A stretch of 37,246 nt of DNA from Oscillospiraceae bacterium (GCA_035353335.1 DAOPZJ010000025.1:1-37246), one strand, 5' to 3'; positions 1 to 8,626 are shown, counted from the first letter of the stretch. Translations and numbers: made by a program. Notes: generated from the sequence alone by a model not told the origin.

Positions 1-111
1 GTTAAAAGTCGCTTTCATCCCGTATTTATTAAACAATTCAATTAAGCGGATGTCCTGTGTCACGCCATCATCGTAGCTGAAGGTCACTGCTTTTTTCTTG
101 TTGTCAAACAT
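1..111 (-). CDS. polysaccharide deacetylase (NodB-type), N-terminal part only
   Basis: The 37 visible codons begin at an ATG (111-109) and read off the left edge. They contain VTFSYDDGVTQD, the first NodB motif of carbohydrate esterase family 4 (TFDDG-like; the paired aspartates contribute to catalysis and metal binding), followed by the usual LLxKYGxKATFN-like strand. Such enzymes remove acetyl or N-acetyl groups from polysaccharides. The start lies 4 bases after the stop of the upstream GH172 gene, so it is the third gene of that operon and probably translationally coupled. I see no good separate ribosome site. Absence of a signal peptide at this start suggests a cytoplasmic enzyme. The active-site histidines lie outside the window. 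Confidence 0.8.
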   Translation of the reverse strand, partial: MFDNKKKAVTFSYDDGVTQDIRLIELFNKYGMKATFN

Positions 112-115
112 CTTT

Positions 116-1207
116 TTATACAACCTCGATTTCGTTGGGAGTCGGATATTTAGGCAGATTCTGATCGGGGCGGTCGAGATAATAATAAGCCACCGACATA
201 AAGTCGTCGCGGCGTTCGAGGTACCGCCCGTCGCTGCGCCAGCCTAGGTCCTGCAATGTCACGCGCAAATCTTTTTCAAAGCGAATCGGATCGACCACAT
301 GCCAGCGATAAAGCGAAAACCTCTGCTGGCTGTTATATAGTCCGTCGGGCTTGATTACCTGAAACATCCCGGCAAATAACCCCGAATAGGTCTGATAGAC
401 GCCGTTCAAATCCCAGTCATATGCGCCGCAAAAGTAGTCCTCGGTACCGGTGCCGCAGATCGTAGGATATTCGCCGTCGCCGTCCATAAAGAACTTGATT
501 TCGCCCTCACCCCACCAGTTGCCCTCGCCGTTCAGGCCGACCGACATTGATGTGCCGATGAACTGGCCCTTGCCCTTGATGCCGTCGGCGAGAAGATAAT
601 CATTCCCCGCCGTCAGCGGCTTGGCCTGACGGTACTGGGCGCAAAAATAACCGCAGTTCCGGGGGATTTCGGTCAGGCAATAATTGATTTGATAGTAACT
701 GTATGCCCTTTTAACGCCGGTATTTTCGAGCGTGATATAAAAGCTTTTGCGAAACGGCATCTCAAAATAGCAGTTAAAACCACGGTTCGGGGCGACCATC
801 AAGAGAGCCGAATTCAAGAACGGAAATTTTCCGGTCATCGAATCGACGTTGTTGTTATACCCGAACCCGAAAAACGCGGGCAGCGGTGCTTCAACCGAGG
901 GCTTTTCGCATCCGTCCCAGTAAATACGGAAAACAAGAGATCGATCCGTAGAACCGGCGAACCAGATGCTTTGGATCATGCCCTGTCCCTTGACATCGCC
1001 GATCACAAGGATCTGGCCCGGCTCGATCATCACCGACGGCGAGACTTTTCGGCCCTTGCCGAGTTCGCGGGCGGCATTTGCCCCGGTACCTGTTTCGGCC
1101 ATTCCGCCTTTTCCCGGTTCGCCCGTGGGGTTTTCCGCCGAGAGCGATCGTGTTTTTGCATCGGAAAGCAAGGAGAGATTTGCTCCGAAATTCAAATTTT
1201 TCATCAT
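116..1207 (-). CDS. DUF2961 / GH172 family glycosidase, copy A
   Basis: This 363-residue protein belongs to DUF2961, now glycoside hydrolase family 172, whose characterised members act on fructofuranose- or arabinofuranose-containing glycans. Family hallmarks are visible: an N-terminal KTRSLSAENPTGEPGKGG segment, IQSIWFAG, FRIYWDG, PFRKSF, and the conserved MDGDGEYPTICGTGTEDYF block near the middle, which contains the acidic residues typical of the family active site. No signal peptide is seen, so it is probably cytoplasmic. GGAGG lies 6 bases before the first of two adjacent ATG codons; the second ATG (1204) aligns with the start of copy B and is equally possible. It follows copy B by 31 bases and precedes a deacetylase by 4 bases, which implies one operon for glycan breakdown. 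The exact substrate is unknown. Confidence 0.88.
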   Translation of the reverse strand: MMKNLNFGANLSLLSDAKTRSLSAENPTGEPGKGGMAETGTGANAARELGKGRKVSPSVMIEPGQILVIGDVKGQGMIQSIWFAGSTDRSLVFRIYWDGCEKPSVEAPLPAFFGFGYNNNVDSMTGKFPFLNSALLMVAPNRGFNCYFEMPFRKSFYITLENTGVKRAYSYYQINYCLTEIPRNCGYFCAQYRQAKPLTAGNDYLLADGIKGKGQFIGTSMSVGLNGEGNWWGEGEIKFFMDGDGEYPTICGTGTEDYFCGAYDWDLNGVYQTYSGLFAGMFQVIKPDGLYNSQQRFSLYRWHVVDPIRFEKDLRVTLQDLGWRSDGRYLERRDDFMSVAYYYLDRPDQNLPKYPTPNEIEVV

Positions 1208-1238
1208 TTAAATCCTCCGATATCAATTTTATGATCAT

Positions 1239-2327
1239 TCATACGGTCTCAATTTCGTTGGGCGTCGGATAAGCGGGCAGATTCTGATCCGGGTGATCGA
1301 GGTAATAATAAGCGACCGACATAAAGTCGTCACGGCGCTCAAGGTACCGCCCTTCGCTGCGCCAGCCGATATCCTGCAAGGTCACGCGCAAATCTTTTTC
1401 AAACCGGATGGGGTCGACGACATGCCAGCGGTAATGTGCAAACCGCTGCTGGCTGTTGTAAAGGCCGTCTGGATTGATCACCTGAAACATCCCGGCATAC
1501 AGCCCCGAATAGGTCTGGAAAACCCCGCCGCATTCCCAACCGTATGCGCCGCAGAAATAGTCCTCGGTGCCGGTGCCGCAGATCGTGGGGTATTCGCCGT
1601 CGCCGTCCATATAGAACTTGATCTCGCCCTCACCGTACCAGTTGTTTTCTCCGTTCAAGCCGACCGAAAGCGTGGTCCCGACAAACTGACCTTTTCCCTT
1701 GATGCCGTCGGCGAGAACAAAGTCCGTGCCCGCCGTCAGCGGCTTGGCCTGGCGGTACTGCGCGCAGAAATAGCCGCAGTTCTCGGGGAGTTCGGTCAGG
1801 CAATAATTGATCTGATAATAGCTATACGCCCTTTTGGTGCCGGTGTTCTGGGGGGTGATAGTAAAGCTCTTGCGAAACGGCATCTCGAAATAACAGTTAA
1901 AGCCGCGGTTCGGCGCGACCATCATCAAAGCAGAATTTAAGAGCGGGAATTTCCCGGTGGTTGAATCGACGTTGTTGTTATAACCGAAGCCGAAAAAGGC
2001 GGGAAGCGGCGCTTCAACCGAGGGCTTCTCGCATCCGTCCCAATAGATACGGAAAGTGAGCGACCGATCGGTGGAACCGGCAAACCAGATGCTCTGGATC
2101 ATCCCTTGCCCCTTGACGTCGCCGATGACGAGCGTCTGACCCGGCTCGATCATCACCGAAGGGGAAATTTTACGGCCTTTTCCGAGTTCACGGGCGGCGT
2201 TTGCCCCCGTTCCGGTCTCGGCCATTCCGCCTTTTCCCGGTTCGCCCAAGGGGTTTTCTGCCGAGAGCGAGCGGGTTTTCGCGTCGGAAAGCAAGGAAAG
2301 GTTTTTTCCGAAATTGAAATCCTGCAT
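1239..2327 (-). CDS. DUF2961 / GH172 family glycosidase, copy B
   Basis: This is the first gene of the operon and a tandem paralogue of the next one: aligned by eye, about 40 of 362 residues differ, spread along the whole length. All family blocks (SAENPLGEPGKGG, IQSIWFAG, GDGEYPTICGTGTEDYF) are kept in both copies, so both should be active. The start ATG has GGAGG 8 bases upstream and a consensus promoter about 50 bases further up. The substitutions cluster around residues 200-290 (for example NDYLL versus TDFVL, DWDLN versus GWECG), which is where substrate differences could arise. The function is the same as copy A by family; a different linkage or chain-length preference is inference. Confidence 0.88.
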   Translation of the reverse strand: MQDFNFGKNLSLLSDAKTRSLSAENPLGEPGKGGMAETGTGANAARELGKGRKISPSVMIEPGQTLVIGDVKGQGMIQSIWFAGSTDRSLTFRIYWDGCEKPSVEAPLPAFFGFGYNNNVDSTTGKFPLLNSALMMVAPNRGFNCYFEMPFRKSFTITPQNTGTKRAYSYYQINYCLTELPENCGYFCAQYRQAKPLTAGTDFVLADGIKGKGQFVGTTLSVGLNGENNWYGEGEIKFYMDGDGEYPTICGTGTEDYFCGAYGWECGGVFQTYSGLYAGMFQVINPDGLYNSQQRFAHYRWHVVDPIRFEKDLRVTLQDIGWRSEGRYLERRDDFMSVAYYYLDHPDQNLPAYPTPNEIETV

Positions 2328-2380
2328 GATTTTATCCTCCGAATATATATCAATTCATAAAGTGCCGAAGTAATGGAATT

Positions 2381-2409
2381 ATTATACCATCAGGGGTTTA
2401 TGCGGTCAA
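2381..2409 (-). promoter_or_regulatory. promoter of the GH172-deacetylase operon
   Basis: Reading on the minus strand, TTGACC (2409-2404) and a perfect TATAAT (2386-2381) are separated by exactly 17 bases. The start codon of GH172 copy B lies about 54 bases downstream of the -10 box. This is a near-consensus sigma-A promoter. Confidence 0.8.
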
Positions 2410-2425
2410 TGAATCAACCAAAATA

Positions 2426-2460
2426 AAAAACCGGCGTACGGTCATCCGCACGCCGGTTTT
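2426..2460 (-). terminator. intrinsic terminator after the hydantoinase-family gene
   Basis: The inverted repeat ACCGGCGT/ACGCCGGT with flanking A and T tracts forms a stem of about 11 pairs around a 12-base loop. On the minus strand it is followed by TTTTTTATTTT. It sits 14 bases after the stop at 2474 and separates that gene from the GH172 operon promoter. Confidence 0.85.
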
Positions 2461-2473
2461 GATAATTAAGATT

Positions 2474-4486
2474 TTAGGCCTCGACGCGCCCGGAAGCAAT
2501 CGCCGTGACCAGTGAACCCAAATCAATTTTAGTACCGCCTTTGGCATAGGCGGTTCCGGTCGACGATTCCAACGTTACCTTCAACTCACCTACACAACCG
2601 CGTTTTCTCGCTTCTTCAATCGCCAACCTCTCTGCGGCACTCTTTGCCGCCGCAATCGCGTCTTCCAGTTTACCGTGCGAGGTGTTACCGTTCGGGGTAT
2701 GGACGGTGTATCCCATCACGCCCGCCGTCGTGCGGTTCGGGGCAATCTCAACAGTCACCTTGGCCGAGACATCCGCAATCACCGCACCGATGGCGTTTGC
2801 AACCTCGGCGTTTTCGGGGATCACGCACTCCATCCCGAGCGCTTTGGCGGCCTCGGGCAAAAAGAGATGTGTCGGCGCGCCGATGCCGACCAGTGAAGCG
2901 CCCGATTGAAATGCCAAATCAAAAATCGGGTCGGCTTTGCGATCATTTCGATTGTTCCAGTTCTCCTCGATCAGCTTGGTCAGTTGGTCGCCGAGACCGG
3001 ATTTGCGCAAGAACGGATAGCGGTTGGTCAACAGTACGCGGGCAAGATTTTGATAGAGCTTTTTCTCGACCAGCTCGTAGACCTCGTCGGCGAATTTTTC
3101 GACGTTTTCCTCGTTGTCGCGTTTGAGCGAGCAGCAGTCGATGAAATAGCGCGCACCCATGATCGAGGCCTGCTTATCAAATTTGGAAAAGTCACCTTTG
3201 ATGTGCATGGCGTCGGTCGGCGTAAAGCCGCAGCGCATGACAACGCCCTCGGCTTCGAGCCGCTCGCTGCCAAGTTTATAGTGATCGAGTTGACCACCGC
3301 CGATCATCACGGGGCCGGCACGCAGCAGCTCCATCAACTCCCACTCCGCGTCGGAATAGTTCTTACCCTGCGGTTCTTTCACCAGATATAAAAATTCGTG
3401 CAGCGGCTGTGCGCTGCCGCGTTTTTGCTCTTTTAAACGCCACAGTTCGCCGGTAATCGACGGCCATCTTGCCGCCGCCGTGCAGAGCGGCATGACCCGA
3501 CGGGCGTTCAAGACCAGTTCTCCGTCTTTCGCGGTGATTTCGCTGTCGCCGCCGAGCCCGAAGGTGTCGATGAACACGCCCCTGACCTGCGTGTGCCAGT
3601 TGCCGATGCGGATGGTCCCCGAGGTCTCGGGCAAGCCGTTGCGCACGACCGAGATGTCGGTCGTCGTGCCGCCCATGTCCACGATCAGGCAGTTATCGCG
3701 CTCGGTCAGCCATTTTCCGCCGAAGACGCTGGCAGCCGGGCCGCTCAAAATCGTCTCGACCGGATGCGAACGCGACAGGTGCTCGTTCATCAGACCGCCG
3801 TCGCTGCGCACGATCATTTTGGGCAGATCCATACCCCGCTTTTGCAGTGCCTTGCCGACCGCGTTCATAAACTCTTCCGCTACCGGAAGCAGCCGCGCAT
3901 TGAGTAATGCGGTCGCGCCGCGCTCCATCACGTTCAGACCGCTTGTCAGATCGCTTGCAAGCACGATCGGGACATCGTATTTTTCACTTAATACTATCTT
4001 GGCGTTCTTTTCGCAGACCGCGCCGTTGCGGATGGCGTTGCTCTCGACCACGCTGAGCGCGTCGGCATCGGAGAGCCACTGCCCTTCCGATTTGAACAGA
4101 TCGTCCCAGTCCGGCTCGTCGATGATCTTGCCGTCGAAGCTGCCGTGCGTATCGACGCACAGCACATCCTCATCGCGCAGTCCGTAATATTTATCGGCCT
4201 CAATCCACTTCATGACCGCCCTGGTACTGCCCATCAAAATCAATTTGGCGCGGCAGCCCTTGTCCTCGATGCAGGCGTTGGTGGCGAGTGTCGTGGAGAG
4301 CGAGACCAATTTAATTAGTTTTACAAATTCCTGCGGCAGCTTGTCAAGCGCAGAACCGATGCAGGCCGTCAAGTCCTCACGCGTGGTCGGGGTCTTGACT
4401 TTCGCCAGTACTTTTTTAGTGTCAAAATCGTAAATCACGGCGTCCGTATAAGTTCCGCCGGTATCGATGCCGAGTCCGAGATTCAT
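2474..4486 (-). CDS. hydantoinase/oxoprolinase family protein (HyuA-like)
   Basis: This 670-residue protein begins MNLGLGIDTGGTYTDAVIYD, the ATP-binding phosphate-1 motif of the hydantoinase/oxoprolinase A family (actin/ASKHA ATPase fold). It continues with the Hydant_A_N domain (about residues 1-180), the Hydantoinase_A core containing RSDGGLM and IVDMGGTTTDIS (about 200-300), and a C-terminal GAPTHLFLPEAAKALG segment. Relatives hydrolyse 5-oxoproline or N-methylhydantoin with ATP, usually with a HyuB partner. No HyuB is adjacent, so the substrate is open. The longest frame starts at 4510, but AAGGAGGTG lies just before the ATG at 4486, which is chosen. The gene has its own terminator and an 82-base leader after the AmmeMemoRadiSam genes. 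Confidence 0.87.
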   Translation of the reverse strand: MNLGLGIDTGGTYTDAVIYDFDTKKVLAKVKTPTTREDLTACIGSALDKLPQEFVKLIKLVSLSTTLATNACIEDKGCRAKLILMGSTRAVMKWIEADKYYGLRDEDVLCVDTHGSFDGKIIDEPDWDDLFKSEGQWLSDADALSVVESNAIRNGAVCEKNAKIVLSEKYDVPIVLASDLTSGLNVMERGATALLNARLLPVAEEFMNAVGKALQKRGMDLPKMIVRSDGGLMNEHLSRSHPVETILSGPAASVFGGKWLTERDNCLIVDMGGTTTDISVVRNGLPETSGTIRIGNWHTQVRGVFIDTFGLGGDSEITAKDGELVLNARRVMPLCTAAARWPSITGELWRLKEQKRGSAQPLHEFLYLVKEPQGKNYSDAEWELMELLRAGPVMIGGGQLDHYKLGSERLEAEGVVMRCGFTPTDAMHIKGDFSKFDKQASIMGARYFIDCCSLKRDNEENVEKFADEVYELVEKKLYQNLARVLLTNRYPFLRKSGLGDQLTKLIEENWNNRNDRKADPIFDLAFQSGASLVGIGAPTHLFLPEAAKALGMECVIPENAEVANAIGAVIADVSAKVTVEIAPNRTTAGVMGYTVHTPNGNTSHGKLEDAIAAAKSAAERLAIEEARKRGCVGELKVTLESSTGTAYAKGGTKIDLGSLVTAIASGRVEA

Positions 4487-4568
4487 AACGGCACCTCCTT
4501 GCCGTCCCATTGTATCATATCGGCAAAGAGGTCTCTATAAAAATCTTTTAATTTTCTCGGTAAATTCA

Positions 4569-5387
4569 TTAACAGTTTCCGGTATAGACATATTTTAAAT
4601 ATTTCGCGGCGAGATTGCGCAGGTTATAAATCGTCTCGATCGGCGTCGACTGGCGGTCTTTCATCTTATGGCGCGGGAAAAAACGGCTCAGGTGTAAAGG
4701 GATCTCCGGATTCACCGAAGCCAGCCATTCGGCCTCTTCTTCAATCTCTTTGGGGTCGTCGTTCAAGCCCGGTATAACCAGCGTCGTGACCTCGATGTGA
4801 CATTTTTCCGCCGATAACGCAATTGTCTGCTTGACGGTTTCCAAATCGCCGTGAACGAAATCATAAAATTTTTTCGTAAACCCTTTCAAATCGATGTTCA
4901 TCGCGTCAATCAACGACAAAAGTTCAAGCAGCGGTTCGCGGCAGATCATGCCGTTGGTCACGAGTACGGTTTTCAGCCCGTTTTCGCGCAACAGCACCGC
5001 GCAGTCAAGGACATATTCATACCAAATGAGCGGCTCGTTGTAAGTAAACGCAAGCCCGATATTGCCCTGCGACACGGCCTGTTTCGCCCGCTCGACCAAC
5101 ATCTCCGGCGTGAAGAAGACCGTGTCGGCGTTTTTGTCAGCCATCGAGATTTCGCAGTTTTGGCAAAACGGGCAGGACAAATTACAGCCGTAGCTGCCGG
5201 CTGATAAAATCATGCTGCCGGGGAAAAAGCGGTAAAGCGGCTTTTTCTCGATCGGGTCGAGCGACAAGGATGTCAGCCGCCCGTAGTTGCCGCAGACGAT
5301 CTCCCCGTCCCGGTTTTCCCTTGCGCGGCAAAAACCGGTTTTGCCCTCGGAGATGTCGCAATGATGCGGACAGATCCCGCAGATCAT
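4569..5387 (-). CDS. amrS: AmmeMemoRadiSam system radical SAM enzyme
   Basis: This is the 272-residue radical SAM member of the AmmeMemoRadiSam system. The 4Fe-4S/SAM site is CX3CX2C at C68, C72 and C75 (GCNLSCPFC). Before it lies the family-specific cysteine-rich N-terminus (C3, C6, C10, C20, C32) and the LDPIEKKPLYRFFPGS block. TYNEPLIWYEY and the IDLKGF segment follow the radical SAM TIM-barrel pattern. The start ATG overlaps the stop of the upstream MEMO-AMMECR1 fusion (ATGA), with GAGG 5 bases before it, so the two are translationally coupled. The system is widely conserved in bacteria and archaea, but its reaction is not established to my knowledge. Confidence 0.92.
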   Translation of the reverse strand: MICGICPHHCDISEGKTGFCRARENRDGEIVCGNYGRLTSLSLDPIEKKPLYRFFPGSMILSAGSYGCNLSCPFCQNCEISMADKNADTVFFTPEMLVERAKQAVSQGNIGLAFTYNEPLIWYEYVLDCAVLLRENGLKTVLVTNGMICREPLLELLSLIDAMNIDLKGFTKKFYDFVHGDLETVKQTIALSAEKCHIEVTTLVIPGLNDDPKEIEEEAEWLASVNPEIPLHLSRFFPRHKMKDRQSTPIETIYNLRNLAAKYLKYVYTGNC

Positions 5388-6769
5388 CTGTGCCTCACCA
5401 CCTCAAAGCGCGAAAGCTCCACCTTTTCGGCGGGCCGGATGCCGGCTTTGCGTTTGGCGATGTCGATCTGGTCATACACCGTGTCGACGCCCTCGAGATC
5501 GGGCAGCAGCAGCCCGCGCCTGCCGCCGTTTTGCACGATCACTCCGTATTTTTTCACGTCGAGCTGCTCCGGCGACTCGATTCTCTCCGGCGCGCCCAAC
5601 ACATCGACACTGTACACAAGCTCCGGCAGTTCGTCCGGCTCAACCGGCTCAAAACGGGAATCGTGCGCCGCCGCCGAAATCCCGTTTTGTAATATTTCTT
5701 CGGCAATATTCGCGGTCGTCGGGGCGATTGTCCCGATGCAGCCGCGCAGCTGCCCGTGCATTTTCAATGAGACAAATACCCCCGCTTCCCGTGCCAGCAT
5801 TTCCTCGGGCAGCCCGTCCGGTAATTTCGCGGGCTTTCCGCTGATGACATAGGTCTCGACCGAGAGCCGTGCCAGTTTGACATAGGGGTCTTCTGTTGCC
5901 TTTACTTTATCGAGCTTTTCACGTTGTTTTACTTTATATTGCTCGCCGATATTTTGTCCGGCATCCTCTCCGGCCACCTCAAAGGCTGCTACGCCGTACC
6001 CGACCCCGAACGGGCCTTCATAAGAAAGTAATTCGTGCGTGACCTTTTTGCCGTCGAGCGCACCCGCCATGATCTGAAACGAGCGCAGGCCGCATTCGGC
6101 TGCGGCGTCGGCAAAGTCGGGCGAAAACTCGAGCAGCGCCGAAAAATCCCCATCGCCGAGCGCTTTGGTGAGTTGTTCGTCAAACTGCGGTCCCTCGGGC
6201 GCAAAACCGTAAGGGCCGTCCTTTTTGAGTTTATGCGATAAATCACCGCTGGAAATGATAACAACCCGCCGACCGAGTTCATTTGCGGCTTTGGCGATGC
6301 ACTGCCCCAAGCGATAATGTGCTAACGGCGGCATACCGGATAAACCGATCCGGACGAGCTTATACTCTTTATAAAACTTGTTAAGAAAATAGATCGGAAC
6401 CATCGTCCCATGGTCGAGATCGGGAGAGGTCTCCCCGAACGTACCCGCCGAGACCCCGTCTTCCTCTGCCTGCGCACAGATTTCGGCGACCAATTCGGCG
6501 TCGTAATCGACCGAGATGCGCACGTTCTCCGCCCGAAACCGACCCAGATCACCCCGCGCAAATCCGCCGGGCGAGATGTGAAAATAATCCGCATACATCA
6601 CCGAATGCGGGCTGGTTACCACCACGGTCTCCGGCTTCAAAGCCGCGATGCGCCGCATGACTTCTTCATAAGCTGCCGCGGTTTTCGCAATCTTTATTTC
6701 CTCGCCTCTGCCGACTTCCGGCACGATAATCGGCGGGTGTGGTACGGCAAAGGCCGCAGTCACCGACAT
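5384..6769 (-). CDS. AmmeMemoRadiSam system B-A fusion (MEMO1-like plus AMMECR1 domains)
   Basis: This 461-residue protein fuses two parts that are often separate genes. Residues 1 to about 265 are a MEMO1/LigB-like (class III extradiol dioxygenase fold) domain, with AVPHPPIIVPEVGRG at the N-terminus, SPHSVMYADYF, DHGTMVP and SSGDLSHKL supplying the candidate metal-binding histidines and aspartate. Residues from about 285 to the end are an AMMECR1 domain with its signature LRGCIGTI. The longest frame starts at 6787, but AAGGGAG lies 8 bases before the ATG at 6769, and the family begins at this point; a -10 box at 6797-6802 would leave almost no leader for the upstream ATG. It overlaps the radical SAM gene by 4 bases. 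Confidence 0.9.
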   Translation of the reverse strand: MSVTAAFAVPHPPIIVPEVGRGEEIKIAKTAAAYEEVMRRIAALKPETVVVTSPHSVMYADYFHISPGGFARGDLGRFRAENVRISVDYDAELVAEICAQAEEDGVSAGTFGETSPDLDHGTMVPIYFLNKFYKEYKLVRIGLSGMPPLAHYRLGQCIAKAANELGRRVVIISSGDLSHKLKKDGPYGFAPEGPQFDEQLTKALGDGDFSALLEFSPDFADAAAECGLRSFQIMAGALDGKKVTHELLSYEGPFGVGYGVAAFEVAGEDAGQNIGEQYKVKQREKLDKVKATEDPYVKLARLSVETYVISGKPAKLPDGLPEEMLAREAGVFVSLKMHGQLRGCIGTIAPTTANIAEEILQNGISAAAHDSRFEPVEPDELPELVYSVDVLGAPERIESPEQLDVKKYGVIVQNGGRRGLLLPDLEGVDTVYDQIDIAKRKAGIRPAEKVELSRFEVVRHR

Positions 6770-6796
6770 ATGCTCAACTCCCTTCATCTTGACTGT

Positions 6797-6802
6797 ATTA
6801 TA
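6797..6802 (-). promoter_or_regulatory. extended -10 promoter element of the AmmeMemoRadiSam operon
   Basis: On the minus strand the sequence TGATATAAT is an extended -10 element (TGn-TATAAT). The -35 region is an AT tract with only weak similarity to TTGACA. The predicted start is about 20 bases before the chosen ATG at 6769. Confidence 0.55.
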
Positions 6803-7129
6803 TCACTTCCGAAAAAATTTAAAAACAAAATAAACATATCAATGCTTTCAAAAACATAAATTTATTTTGGTATCCGGTTCACAAATTGGCGAAAATAATC
6901 AAAAACTCGGATTTTAAAAAAATCGAAAAATTTTCCGTTACCTATAATACAACTTTTTTCGCGAACGGCGTATGCTAACATCTTTTTCGATGGGATGAAA
7001 ATTTGGAATTTCCCACCTATATCAATCCATTCGGGACGGTCAAACCCGAATATGCAAAATGGCTTAAACCATCGGCAAAGTCACACATGTCGTCTATTCC
7101 ACACAAAATCGAAAGGGGAAAAATCTACA
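6803..7129. other. gene-free region with promoter and structured leader of the first B-repeat gene
   Basis: On the plus strand a TATAAT box lies at 6943-6948 with a poor -35, which gives a leader of about 175 bases. The leader can fold into at least three hairpins: GGGA...TCCC around 7003-7025, a perfect 7-base stem ATTCGGG/CCCGAAT (7029-7035 with 7045-7051), and ATGG/CCAT (7059-7062 with 7069-7072). It matches no riboswitch class I can recognise. The reading frame open from 6995 has no ribosome site and no recognisable protein, so I treat it as untranslated. The 6803-6940 part is AT-rich upstream sequence. Confidence 0.4.
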
Positions 7130-8395
7130 ATGAAAAAATTCTCCAAGGTATCGGCGGTTATTCTCGCACTTATTTTAGCAGCAGGGCTGTTTGCTGCGAC
7201 AACCTTTGCTTCAGAGGTCACAAATGGACCGGGGCCATGTCCGAAAAATAATCTGATTTATGTCGGAAACGGTAATACCGCCGGTTCGCAATCAGACAGC
7301 ACAGAATATCTTGCAGGGCAGAAAACTATTGTCAAAGATCAGGGAACCCTTGTAAAAACCGGTTACACTTTTGATGGCTGGAACACGGCTGCCGACGGAT
7401 CAGGCGACTCATACGAAGCCGGAGATGAGCTTGATTTTATAACAGGCGTAATCCATCACGATGGTTTCTGGTGGTACGGCCACTGGGTTCCTGCTTGGGA
7501 TGAAACCACTTACGGCGACAAGACTCTGTATGCACAATGGAAAATCAACCGATATACCATGACTTTCGATTCCGAAGGCGGAAGCGCGGTCGCGCCGGTG
7601 ACACAAAATTACAACACCGCGGTCGCCAAGCCCGCAAACCCGGCCAAAGAGGGTTACACATTCGCAGGCTGGTATACAGGTGACGGCGGAACCGGCAGTG
7701 CGATCGATTTCCCCTATACGCTAACGGGAAACGTCACCGTTTATGCTAAATGGAACATCAATTATTACACGATGATGTTTAATTCCGAAGGCGGTACCAA
7801 TGTTTCTCCCATCACACAGGCTTATAACACTGTGATTGCCGCGCCGACCGCACCGACACGTTACGGATTTACGTTTGACGGCTGGTATACAGGCGCTCTG
7901 GGCACCGGTAGCACGATTGCTTTCCCGTATACGATTAAGCATGACATCACTGTTCATGCGAAGTGGGTAGCCAATACCTACACGTTGAAGTTCGATTCCG
8001 AAGGCGGCAGTTCTGTCGCTTCGATATCCGCGTACTTCGGCGAATATGTCAACAGCCCCGCGGATCCGACTAAAGCAGGATATACGTTCGAAGGCTGGTA
8101 TTTAGGAGATGACGGCACCGGCAGTAAGGCAGTATTCCCGTATAATATTATAGGAAATGCCACCCTCTACGCCAAATGGACAAAAATTGTTGTCGTGTCA
8201 ACCGCATCCATCCCCACGGTTGCCAGTACACCGTCTGTGGCTTCAATAACCACCATCAGTTCCACGCCTGCTCCGACAAGCGTCCCGCAGATGGGCAGCG
8301 GTTCCGAAACTTCCGCCGCGGCTGCTATTATCCTTGCAGCTCTGCTGGGATCAGGTGTTGCGATTTTGAGCGTTAGGAAAATTCGCGAAAAATAA
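7130..8395 (+). CDS. secreted Listeria-Bacteroides (InlB B-type) repeat protein, cell-wall sorted
   Basis: This 421-residue protein starts with a signal peptide (KKFSKVSAVILALILAAG, then ATTFAS as the likely cleavage region). A variant repeat with a Trp-rich insertion (about residues 35-140) comes next, followed by three B-repeats of about 67 residues, each of the form Y-T-[ML]-x-F-[DN]-SEGG ... GYTF-x-GWYTG ... YAKW. A Ser/Thr/Pro-rich linker then leads to VPQMG, a hydrophobic helix and a basic tail (RKIREK), which resembles a sortase signal with VPxMG in place of LPxTG. B-repeats are extracellular spacer or adhesion modules. The longer frame from 6995 is rejected because AAAGGGG lies 11 bases before the ATG at 7130 and the signal peptide starts there. 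A paralogue follows. Confidence 0.85.
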   Translation: MKKFSKVSAVILALILAAGLFAATTFASEVTNGPGPCPKNNLIYVGNGNTAGSQSDSTEYLAGQKTIVKDQGTLVKTGYTFDGWNTAADGSGDSYEAGDELDFITGVIHHDGFWWYGHWVPAWDETTYGDKTLYAQWKINRYTMTFDSEGGSAVAPVTQNYNTAVAKPANPAKEGYTFAGWYTGDGGTGSAIDFPYTLTGNVTVYAKWNINYYTMMFNSEGGTNVSPITQAYNTVIAAPTAPTRYGFTFDGWYTGALGTGSTIAFPYTIKHDITVHAKWVANTYTLKFDSEGGSSVASISAYFGEYVNSPADPTKAGYTFEGWYLGDDGTGSKAVFPYNIIGNATLYAKWTKIVVVSTASIPTVASTPSVASITTISSTPAPTSVPQMGSGSETSAAAAIILAALLGSGVAILSVRKIREK

Positions 8396-8422
8396 CTGCA
8401 GATCAATAAAATATTTAAAAGG

Positions 8423-8460
8423 ATCCGCCGATAATAAAAATTTTATCGGCGGATTTTTGT
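8423..8460 (+). terminator. intrinsic terminator after the first B-repeat gene
   Basis: The perfect 12-base inverted repeat ATCCGCCGATAA / TTATCGGCGGAT (8423-8434 with 8443-8454) is followed by TTTTTGTTTTTT. It begins 27 bases after the stop codon. Confidence 0.92.
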
Positions 8461-8626
8461 TTTTTATATAGTATTTAGAAATATATTGGGAATATTATTA
8501 AATCTTGTCAAAAAAATTGCTAAATGTAACTATTATGTAACCTTTGAGTGATAAAATATTATCAACCGAATTGTTTCATCCCGCAATTCAATTTAGACTG
8601 TTTCGGCATAGGAAAGGGTGTTTTTT

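Noticed and set aside
689..1940. Long plus-strand frames opposite the two GH172 genes
   Set aside because: They mirror each other because the genes are duplicates, have no ribosome sites and no family resemblance; the minus-strand frames explain the DNA.
7029..7072. Possible second c-di-GMP riboswitch in the leader of the first B-repeat gene
   Set aside because: CAAA and GCAAA strings are present, but the hairpin between them and the ACGCAAAGCC joint of GEMM are missing.
6995..7129. N-terminal extension of the first B-repeat protein
   Set aside because: No ribosome site for the upstream start; a clear signal peptide and AAAGGGG site define the start at 7130.
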